From: Fidelibacterota bacterium
GTDB lineage: Bacteria; Fidelibacterota; Fidelibacteria; Fidelibacterales; Fidelibacteraceae
Direction: 5' to 3'
Length of the DNA: 23,337 nt
Assembly (NCBI GenBank): GCA_030620575.1
Contig: JAUXEL010000007.1
Span: 1 to 23,337, forward strand
Numbering within the stretch: the stretch's first letter is position 1; every line of letters begins with the position of its first letter. The position numbers and the translations under genes are program-made. Below, piece after piece: positions 15,276 to 20,987 of this stretch. The notes under the pieces were generated by a model, which saw only the letters and a program-made list of their open reading frames with translations, was not told where the DNA came from and searched no databases.

Positions 15276-15818
15276 ATGAATAAACGTCAAAAGATCTCCC
15301 TGCTTATCGTTTGTTTGATTTTCTTTGTGGGATTGGTCGGACTTGATATGTGGAGCAAGAACTGGATACGAGAAAAAATGCCAATGTCGGATTATTATTC
15401 CTGGCAAGATATCAAGATAGCCGGTGATTGGTTGAGCTTTACCCATGCTGAAAACACCGGTGTGGCATTTAGTATGCCCATACCCTTTCTGAAATATATA
15501 TCAATTTTTTCCTTGCTTTTCATTCTGTATTTTTTCTATAGAATAATTAAAGAAAACCCCAAAAGTTGGATCAATTATATTGCGTTTACCATTATCTTTG
15601 CCGGTGCGATTGGAAATTTTATCGATCGCTTTACCCGGGGTCAGGTAACTGATTTTATTATGGTCGATTTTGGATTTTGGCCATTTAATCCCTTTGCGAT
15701 TTTTAATGTTGCCGATTCTTGCATTACGGTAGGTATTGGTCTATATTTAATCTTTACTATCATGGAAGATATTAAAATGAAACGCAGTAAAAGGGAAATC
15801 AATACAAATGCCGATTAA
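15276..15818 (+). CDS. lspA: Lipoprotein signal peptidase (signal peptidase II)
   Basis: This inner-membrane aspartyl protease removes signal peptides from prolipoproteins before the lipidated cysteine. Four membrane helices are visible (about 7-24, 70-90, 99-115 and 140-163). The signature blocks are AENTGVAFS (58-66), GAIGNFIDRFTRGQVTDFI (110-128) and FNVADSCITVG (143-153), giving catalytic aspartates D126 and D147. The length of 180 is normal. It follows the MMPL gene by 13 bp and overlaps the next gene by 11 bp. The four lipoproteins encoded at the left of the window are expected substrates. Confidence 0.96.
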   Translation: MNKRQKISLLIVCLIFFVGLVGLDMWSKNWIREKMPMSDYYSWQDIKIAGDWLSFTHAENTGVAFSMPIPFLKYISIFSLLFILYFFYRIIKENPKSWINYIAFTIIFAGAIGNFIDRFTRGQVTDFIMVDFGFWPFNPFAIFNVADSCITVGIGLYLIFTIMEDIKMKRSKREINTNAD

Positions 15819-16836
15819 GACAGACAATACCCTTTTTATTGAAGCAGACGGGTATGATACCTATTGTATTGCGGTGCGGGCAGCCCAAAAACCGACCCGT
15901 ATTGATACTTTTATTTCCGAATCCATCAAGGACATATCACGTACAAAAGTAAAAGAACTCATCGATCGTGAACTGATCACCGTTAACCGCAGTATTGCAA
16001 AAAAATCATCCTATAAAGTCGCCCCCAAAGACATGATCACTGTCCGTATTCCGCGATTTGTACCGCTTGCCGTGGAACCGGAAAATATTCCTCTGGATAT
16101 AATTTTCGAAGATGATGATTTAATTGTAATTAACAAACCGCCGGGATTGGTGGTTCATCCTGCAGTAGGCAATCGTACGGGAACGCTGGTAAATGCCCTG
16201 GCGCACCGCTGCACAACGCTGTCCGATGTCGGAGGTGAATACAGACCCGGAATTGTACACCGACTTGATAAAGATACTTCCGGAGCAATTATTGCAGCAA
16301 AGAACAATACAGCCCATAATTTGATGGCACGTAAATTCGAGTATCGGCAAATCGAAAAATTCTATATTGCCCTGGTCCAGGGAACATTTAAAGAAAAAAC
16401 CGGTGTAATTATCAAGGCTATTGGCCGCCACAAAAAAGACAGACAAAAATATGCCGCTTACGATGACGAACGTATGGGAAAATATGCTGAAACGCACTAC
16501 GAGGTTTTGGAATCCTTTGATTTTATGAGTCTGATACGTATTCAAATCATGACCGGACGCACGCATCAAATTCGGGTACATCTGAGTGACATGGGGCATC
16601 CTGTTTTCGGAGATATCGTGTACGGGGGACGAACATGGAAACCCGGCAGTATTTTTCCCCGTTACCGGGATATGGAAATTCATTTACTGGATATAATGGA
16701 CCGACAGGCCTTGCATTGTTCTGAAATGCGTTTTGATCATCCGATATCCCACGAACCTATGTCTGTTGTTGCCCCGTTACCGGACGATATGAATACTTTA
16801 TTGAAATATCTCCGGGAAAATACCGTATCTGTGTAA
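15808..16836 (+). CDS. rluD: RluA/RluD-family 23S rRNA pseudouridine synthase
   Basis: An S4 RNA-binding domain (about 29-83, RIDTFISES...ISRTKVKELI) precedes the catalytic domain. The catalytic aspartate is D154 in HRLDKDTSG. INKPPGLVVHP (108-118) and the MTGRTHQIRVH block are typical of the RluA family. At 342 residues it fits RluD (uridines of helix 69), although RluC or another RluA paralogue cannot be excluded. The start lies inside lspA (11-bp overlap). AAGGGA sits a little far upstream (about 12 bases), so translation is probably coupled to lspA. lspA-rluD adjacency is common in many bacteria. Confidence 0.92.
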   Translation: MPIKTDNTLFIEADGYDTYCIAVRAAQKPTRIDTFISESIKDISRTKVKELIDRELITVNRSIAKKSSYKVAPKDMITVRIPRFVPLAVEPENIPLDIIFEDDDLIVINKPPGLVVHPAVGNRTGTLVNALAHRCTTLSDVGGEYRPGIVHRLDKDTSGAIIAAKNNTAHNLMARKFEYRQIEKFYIALVQGTFKEKTGVIIKAIGRHKKDRQKYAAYDDERMGKYAETHYEVLESFDFMSLIRIQIMTGRTHQIRVHLSDMGHPVFGDIVYGGRTWKPGSIFPRYRDMEIHLLDIMDRQALHCSEMRFDHPISHEPMSVVAPLPDDMNTLLKYLRENTVSV

Positions 16837-16871
16837 GCTAAGGTCGGTTTTCCTGTTTATGGAGTACCATA

Positions 16872-17798
16872 ATGACTTTTTTAGAAGCACTTGACGGTTT
16901 TTTGGTATATCTGAAAACCGTGCGTACATATTCCGACCATACACTGCAAGCGTACGAGCACGACTTACAGCAATTTCATGGTTTCTGTTGTGAATATTAT
17001 GGGCGAAAAAGTATTTCGCTTGATGATATTGATAAAATAACGATCCGGCATTTTCTGGGCATGTTGACCGAGACCGGATCTTCGGCACGCTCGGCTGCAC
17101 GCAAATTAGCTGCTTTGAAATCCTTTTTTAAATACACACTGCGTAGAGAATGGATAGAGAAAAATCCGGCTTATGCTATTAAATCACCCAAAATTCCGAG
17201 AAATCTGCCAACCGTACTGGTTAAAGACCAGGCCCGCGAACTGTTTAAAATATTAGAAGTAAAAGATTTTATTACTGCGAGAGATGCTGCAATGATAGAG
17301 CTTTTTTACGGCTGTGGAATTCGCTTAAGCGAATTAATTAATTTGCGACTTTGTGATATACAATTTCGTAAGATGCTAATCTCTGTTCTCGGAAAGGGGA
17401 ATAAACAGCGAATGCTACCACTGGGGCAAGCTGCCGGTAAAGCAATCGAAACGTATTTGCGTTATTATCAAGAGGATTTCGGTCAACCCGTTGCTAATGA
17501 CCCACTGTTTATTTCCATTCGTGGCACGCAAATTTCTCCGCGAAATGTGCGTTTGCGCGTTGAAAAATACCTGACACAGGTCTCCGGCGGTGCCAGGAAA
17601 AACAGTCCGCACGTTTTACGCCACAGCTTTGCCACCCACCTGCTTGACGAAGGTGCGGATTTAGAATCGGTACGCATGATGCTTGGACATGAAAGTCTTT
17701 CCACTACGCAGATATATACCCACGTTAAGATGAGTCACCTAATGGATACTTATGCTAAAGCACATCCCCGTGCCGACAAAAAAAAGAAGGAACATTAA
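16872..17798 (+). CDS. xerC: Tyrosine recombinase, XerC/XerD type
   Basis: Residues 1-100 form the SAM-like core-binding domain. The catalytic domain holds R151 (GCGIRLSEL), K175 (GKGNK), H247 and R250 (HVLRHSFATHLL), H273 (LGHESLSTTQ) and the nucleophile Y282 (IYTHV). The terminal YAKAHPRA resembles XerC more than XerD. Xer enzymes resolve chromosome dimers at dif, normally as a XerC/XerD pair. Only this one is in view and no dif-like site was recognised. GGAG lies 9 bases before the ATG. The housekeeping context, rather than att repeats or phage genes, argues against an integrative-element integrase. Confidence 0.93.
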   Translation: MTFLEALDGFLVYLKTVRTYSDHTLQAYEHDLQQFHGFCCEYYGRKSISLDDIDKITIRHFLGMLTETGSSARSAARKLAALKSFFKYTLRREWIEKNPAYAIKSPKIPRNLPTVLVKDQARELFKILEVKDFITARDAAMIELFYGCGIRLSELINLRLCDIQFRKMLISVLGKGNKQRMLPLGQAAGKAIETYLRYYQEDFGQPVANDPLFISIRGTQISPRNVRLRVEKYLTQVSGGARKNSPHVLRHSFATHLLDEGADLESVRMMLGHESLSTTQIYTHVKMSHLMDTYAKAHPRADKKKKEH

Positions 17799-17871
17799 TT
17801 TTTCATTTTAAAAAATATTGTTGTATATTTTGCCATGACAATTTAACAAAGAACATAAAAAGGAAACTGCT

Positions 17872-18183
17872 ATGAAAATTTTGATCACAGCAAGGCATTT
17901 TTCTATCTCCGATGAAACACGTAATTACGTTGAAAACGAAATTAAACGTTTACAAAAAGTGTTTGATCGCATTGTTTCTTCTCACGTTATTTTGGAACGA
18001 GTCAAAGATTATGAATATCTTACTGAGGTTATTGTCAAAGCACCGGTAAAAACATTAATTATTCACGAAAAAGATGAAGAACTTACAAAATCTGTTGATC
18101 TTGCTGTTGATAAGATGTTGCGTCAACTCAAAAAATATAAAGGACAATTTAAATCTAAACATGAAAAAATTAACAACGAGTGA
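17872..18183 (+). CDS. hpf: Ribosome hibernation-promoting factor, short form
   Basis: The 103-residue protein matches the single-domain HPF/YfiA family throughout: MKILITARHF at the start, a helix with NYVENEIKRLQKVFDRI, the LTEVIVKAP strand, and a basic C-terminal helix (DKMLRQLKKYKGQFKSKHEK). It binds the 30S decoding channel in stationary phase and silences ribosomes; short forms usually work with RMF or alone to form 100S dimers. AAAAAGGAAA lies 7 bases before the ATG. The 73-bp AT-rich gap before the gene could hold its own promoter, though no clear elements were found. It overlaps hprK by 23 bp. Confidence 0.94.
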   Translation: MKILITARHFSISDETRNYVENEIKRLQKVFDRIVSSHVILERVKDYEYLTEVIVKAPVKTLIIHEKDEELTKSVDLAVDKMLRQLKKYKGQFKSKHEKINNE

Positions 18184-19135
18184 TTTAATCCTCGAAACAG
18201 CGAGCAAATTATTGCTCAAGCAAATCAACCCGAAAGTGGGATGTGATACGTTTATTACTTCTCCGGCCGTTAATATTCCCGGCTTGGAGCTTACGGGGTT
18301 TTGGGAAGATTTTCCCGGGCACAAACTACAGGTTTTCGGCAAAAAGGAGATGCAATTCGTTTCTTCTTTATCTCCTTCAGCTATGGAGAATGTATTCCGC
18401 AAGATGTTTTCCTATAACATACCGTGTATTGTCTTTGTGGATACAGCGAAAATCCAGCCGATTATTATCGATTTGGCTACTGAAGCAGGAATCCCTTTGC
18501 TAAAGACAAAGATCAATATCATGCAATTTTTGCAGGATATCGGGACTTATCTGTACATAAAATTTGCTCCCACTACAACAGTACATGGCGGCCTCGTAGA
18601 TTTATATGGCGTGGGTATTTTACTTACCGGAAAAAGTGGAATTGGCAAAAGTGAAATTGCTCTGGATATTGTTGAGCGGGGACACCGCTTAGTGGCTGAC
18701 GATGTTGTCAACATTCAAAAAACCGCAAAAAACGTTCTCATTGGAAAACCGGAAGAGCTGTTACAGGATACCATTGAGGTGAGGGGACTGGGAATTGTAA
18801 ACATCCGGAAGCTCTTTGGCGTACGCGCGGTACGTGTGCAAAAACGCGTAGAAATTCAGATTGAGCTACTGCATTGGGATCCAGAGGAACAATACGAACG
18901 TTTTGGGCTGAATGATGATTTTACTACTATTTTAGGGGTAGATATCCCTCATATTCGTCTTCCCATTAATCCGGGAAAAAATATTTCCGTGATCGTGGAG
19001 ACCATTGCGTTGACCTACCTGATCAAGCTGTATGGCGACGACCCGGCAAAAGAAATGCAGGAAAAACTTTTAAAGAAATTGAAAAAGAAATCTATCAATC
19101 TTAATGAAGATATTATTGAAGGGGATACGGAATAG
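18161..19135 (+). CDS. hprK: HPr kinase/phosphorylase
   Basis: HprK phosphorylates and dephosphorylates HPr at the regulatory serine. From the chosen ATG the protein is 324 residues. The N-terminal domain spans about 1-130. The kinase core has H142 (VHGGLVDLYG), a P-loop GKSGIGKS at 157-164, D180-D181 in LVADDVV and the signature IEVRGLGIVNIRKLFG at 205-220. A charged tail (KLLKKLKKKS...) ends it. An earlier in-frame ATG at 18074 would add 29 residues read wholly inside hpf and unlike the family, so the ATG at 18161 is preferred. AGGA is 16 bases upstream; coupling to hpf by the 23-bp overlap is likely. No ptsH, ptsI or EIIA follows: the next gene is convergent. Confidence 0.95.
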   Translation: MKKLTTSDLILETASKLLLKQINPKVGCDTFITSPAVNIPGLELTGFWEDFPGHKLQVFGKKEMQFVSSLSPSAMENVFRKMFSYNIPCIVFVDTAKIQPIIIDLATEAGIPLLKTKINIMQFLQDIGTYLYIKFAPTTTVHGGLVDLYGVGILLTGKSGIGKSEIALDIVERGHRLVADDVVNIQKTAKNVLIGKPEELLQDTIEVRGLGIVNIRKLFGVRAVRVQKRVEIQIELLHWDPEEQYERFGLNDDFTTILGVDIPHIRLPINPGKNISVIVETIALTYLIKLYGDDPAKEMQEKLLKKLKKKSINLNEDIIEGDTE

Positions 19136-19139
19136 GAAG

Positions 19140-19197
19140 AAGTTGAAGAGTCGAAAAGTTGAGAAGTCGAAAATTAAAGAATTGACCGTAAACCGAA
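19140..19197 (+). repeat. Short-period tandem repeat just after hprK
   Basis: Four 8-base units AAGTTGAA, GAGTCGAA, AAGTTGAG, AAGTCGAA (19140-19171) are followed by looser units AATTAAAG and AATTGACC. Next come 7-base ACCGTAA/ACCGAA-like units to 19197. The array begins five bases after the hprK stop. It has no terminator-like hairpin. Confidence 0.65.
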
Positions 19198-19212
19198 TTT
19201 AATACATAAATG

Positions 19213-19247
19213 CGTCATCCTGTCCCGATTAATTCGGGGTCAGGATC
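19213..19247 (+). repeat. REP-like palindrome, variant copy B
   Basis: ATCCTG (19217-19222) pairs with CAGGAT (19241-19246), and inside them CCCGA (19224-19228) pairs with TCGGG (19234-19238). The outer GTCATCCTG/CAGGATCT frame is the same as in the copies at 10691 and 19343, with a different core. It lies between convergent genes and could form a hairpin in either transcript. Confidence 0.7.
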
Positions 19248-19342
19248 TTGTCACATATATCATATCACAAAACATTAAATATAGTATTCGATATTTCGCA
19301 AATAAATTGATGTACTTTTATTTCACTGTCCTATCAAACAAT

Positions 19343-19376
19343 GGAGATCCTGAAACAAGTTCAGGATGACGTCTCC
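19343..19376 (-). repeat. REP-like palindrome, copy C
   Basis: ATCCTGAA (19347-19354), loop ACAAG, TTCAGGAT (19360-19367), flanked by GGAG and CTCC. Read on the minus strand it is the same unit as 10691-10717 (GTCAYCCTGAACTTG...). It faces copy B in inverted orientation, 130 bp apart, in the gap between the hprK and aldo/keto reductase stops. Confidence 0.75.
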
Positions 19377-19412
19377 AGTATGTCCTGAGTAATAGGTATA
19401 GCGGTTTTATAA

Positions 19413-20372
19413 TTATATCTTTGGGATATTTACATAAGGAATAAAGCCATAATCCGAAGCAGCGATATTGTCCAAAACCTGCTGTTCCGTCTTGGCGCCC
19501 GGTATGGCGACATGCGTTGCGGGATGAGAAATACAAAAACGTAACGCCAGTTGTGCTTTAGTTTGATCCGGGTATTGTTCATAAAGCGGCTTCATTTTAT
19601 TCAATTGCTTTAAATACATTTTTAGTTTATCGGGCGATAGATTCATGCTTCTGTGGTCTTCTGTATCAAACTTAGTGTTTTTATCAAATTTCCCGGTCAA
19701 AAAGCCAAATAATAAAGGTATTCTAACAATAACACCTATCCCATATTCTTCGGATTTTTTGAATAATACTTTTTCTGCTTCACGCTCCAGTAAATTATAT
19801 CTGACTTGAATAACATCCAGCAGATCGCGATGTTCGTCCAGTAAAAAAGCCTGTGTCGTTTCGCCAAACGACTGTACGCTCCAACCTGCATGTTTGATCT
19901 TGCCATCCTGTTTTAATTTCTCCAAAGCTCTCCAGGGTTCATCTCTTTGCAGTTTTCCAGTATCAGGGCTATGAAGTTGCAGGATATCAAGTGTTTCCAC
20001 GTTCAGTCTTTTAAGGCTTTTTTCAGCAGCGGAAATAATATAATCATAATCGGCGTTTTGTCGGATTGGCCCGTATCTTTCATCATCTTCATTATTGGTG
20101 TTATAGAAATCATTGCCTGCTTTTGTGGCGACAACTATTTTGTCTTTTACATCCATTTCTTCCAGAACTTCACGAATGAGAGTTTCTGAATGACCAAAAC
20201 CGTATACATCGGCAGTGTCAATAAAAGTCACTCCATTTTCAATTGCTTTTCTAAGGGCATTTTTTGAAACATTGTCATCCGTTTTACCCCAATTCATACC
20301 CCCGATAGCCCAAGCGCCAAAACCTATTGTTGAGACGAGAGGACCACGAGGACCTATCTTGGTATATTTCAT
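19413..20372 (-). CDS. Aldo/keto reductase
   Basis: This NADPH-dependent TIM-barrel oxidoreductase of 319 residues starts MKYTKIGPRGPLVSTIGFG. The catalytic tetrad is D52, Y57 (DTADVYG), K84 (VVATKAG) and H134 (ILQLHSPD). A cofactor-binding end is indicated by VAIPGAKTEQQVLDNI. The physiological substrate is unknown; the family reduces carbonyls and sugars. A longer reading frame reaching 20498 would add 42 residues translated largely from the heptamer repeat array and is rejected. It is the last of a minus-strand group (mntP, S9C peptidase, four-helix-bundle gene) and converges on hprK. The repeat array between it and its neighbour may have split an older gene pair. Confidence 0.93.
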   Translation of the reverse strand: MKYTKIGPRGPLVSTIGFGAWAIGGMNWGKTDDNVSKNALRKAIENGVTFIDTADVYGFGHSETLIREVLEEMDVKDKIVVATKAGNDFYNTNNEDDERYGPIRQNADYDYIISAAEKSLKRLNVETLDILQLHSPDTGKLQRDEPWRALEKLKQDGKIKHAGWSVQSFGETTQAFLLDEHRDLLDVIQVRYNLLEREAEKVLFKKSEEYGIGVIVRIPLLFGFLTGKFDKNTKFDTEDHRSMNLSPDKLKMYLKQLNKMKPLYEQYPDQTKAQLALRFCISHPATHVAIPGAKTEQQVLDNIAASDYGFIPYVNIPKI

Positions 20373-20378
20373 GTATTT

Positions 20379-20384
20379 CTCCTT
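20379..20384 (-). promoter_or_regulatory. Ribosome binding site fixing the reductase start
   Basis: AAGGAG on the minus strand, 6 bases before the ATG at 20372. It selects the internal ATG over the upstream one at 20498, which has no comparable site and overlaps the four-helix-bundle gene. Confidence 0.8.
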
Positions 20385-20434
20385 AATAATTCTGTGATTA
20401 ATATATTTTATGTAACACCTCAAAAAGAAGTAGA

Positions 20435-20462
20435 GAGTATGGAGTATGGAGTATGGAGTAAG
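20435..20462 (+). repeat. Heptamer tandem array, left
   Basis: Three exact GAGTATG units (20435-20455) and one GAGTAAG (20456-20462), followed by purine-rich AAGAAAAGAGAAGAAA up to 20478. It lies between the four-helix-bundle stop and the aldo/keto reductase start. Confidence 0.85.
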
Positions 20463-20482
20463 AAGAAAAGAGAAGAAATACC

Positions 20483-20866
20483 TTACTTGTGGTGGCAAAA
20501 TTTTCCAGGCTGTTGGATCATTGATCTAAGCATCTTCTGAACTTCTTCATACTGATCAAATATCTTCTTATGGATGTCATCTGATATATGGTGATGATCA
20601 CGAGCATAATCTAACCATACATTCGTTTCAGAAGCTTCGCCATAAGAAATAAATAACTTACTTATAAAAGACTTTGGATACTGTCTAAAAGCCCATGCTT
20701 CAGAAATATTCACAGATACAGATCTGGATGATCGCCGAATCTGGTCTGAAAGAGAATACCTCTCCTCTTTTGGAAAAGTTTTAGTTAATTCAAAAACTTT
20801 AATGCCAAGGGAATAAGATTTTTTATAAACAATCAAATCCCTAAAACCATGATAATTTGTCCCCAT
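20483..20866 (-). CDS. Four-helix-bundle protein (23S rRNA intervening-sequence/S23 family)
   Basis: The 127-residue protein shows the family pattern end to end: GFRDLIVYKKSYSLGIKVFELTKTFPKEERYSLSDQIRRSSRSVSVNISEA, then a third and fourth amphipathic helix ending QKMLRSMIQ. The family forms basic homopentameric four-helix bundles, is encoded inside 23S rRNA intervening sequences of some bacteria, and is related to the Avd accessory protein of diversity-generating retroelements. Its cellular function is not settled. AAAGGGGG a few bases before the ATG supports the start. No rRNA and no reverse transcriptase is nearby, so this is a free-standing copy. The usual NIAEG near position 55 reads NISEA. 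Confidence 0.9.
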   Translation of the reverse strand: MGTNYHGFRDLIVYKKSYSLGIKVFELTKTFPKEERYSLSDQIRRSSRSVSVNISEAWAFRQYPKSFISKLFISYGEASETNVWLDYARDHHHISDDIHKKIFDQYEEVQKMLRSMIQQPGKFCHHK

Positions 20867-20924
20867 TTTCGCCCCCTTTAAAATGATGTTATATCAGTAA
20901 TTCTCCTAACTCTTTTTTTCTTCA

Positions 20925-20987
20925 CTCTTCGCTCTTTACTCCTTACTCTTTGCTCCTTACTCCTTACTTCTTACTCTTTTCTCCCTA
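20925..20987 (-). repeat. Heptamer tandem array, right
   Basis: Nine consecutive 7-base units on the plus strand: CTCTTCG, CTCTTTA, CTCCTTA, CTCTTTG, CTCCTTA, CTCCTTA, CTTCTTA, CTCTTTT, CTCCCTA. The minus-strand consensus TAAGGAG is a rotation of GAGTAAG and differs from the left array unit by one base. The last unit contains the stop codon of the S9C peptidase gene. Confidence 0.85.

Larger units (their letters stand above)
20435..20987 (-). mobile_element. Putative four-helix-bundle element bounded by inverted 7-bp arrays
   Basis: One gene of 127 codons is enclosed by two arrays of 7-base repeats in opposite orientation: GAGTATG-type units at 20435-20462 on the plus strand, and GAGTAAG-type units at 20925-20987 on the minus strand. 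The total is about 550 bp. No transposase is present. The enclosed protein belongs to the family found in 23S rRNA intervening sequences, which occur as compact insertions. That makes a non-autonomous or unknown mode of mobility plausible but unproven. Target-site duplications were not recognised. Confidence 0.45.

Noticed and set aside
16872..17798. Tyrosine recombinase as integrase of a genomic island
   Set aside because: It sits in a housekeeping gene run, has XerC-like length and C-terminus, and there is no tRNA, att-like direct repeat or phage gene nearby.
18074..18160. Earlier ATG for hprK
   Set aside because: The extra 29 residues lie entirely within hpf in another frame and do not resemble HprK N-termini.
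20373..20498. N-terminal extension of the aldo/keto reductase to an upstream ATG
   Set aside because: The added 42 residues come mostly from the heptamer array and overlap the next gene; the internal ATG has a strong AAGGAG site and begins as family members do.
20483..20866. Four-helix-bundle gene as Avd of a diversity-generating retroelement
   Set aside because: No reverse transcriptase, template repeat or variable repeat was found in the window.
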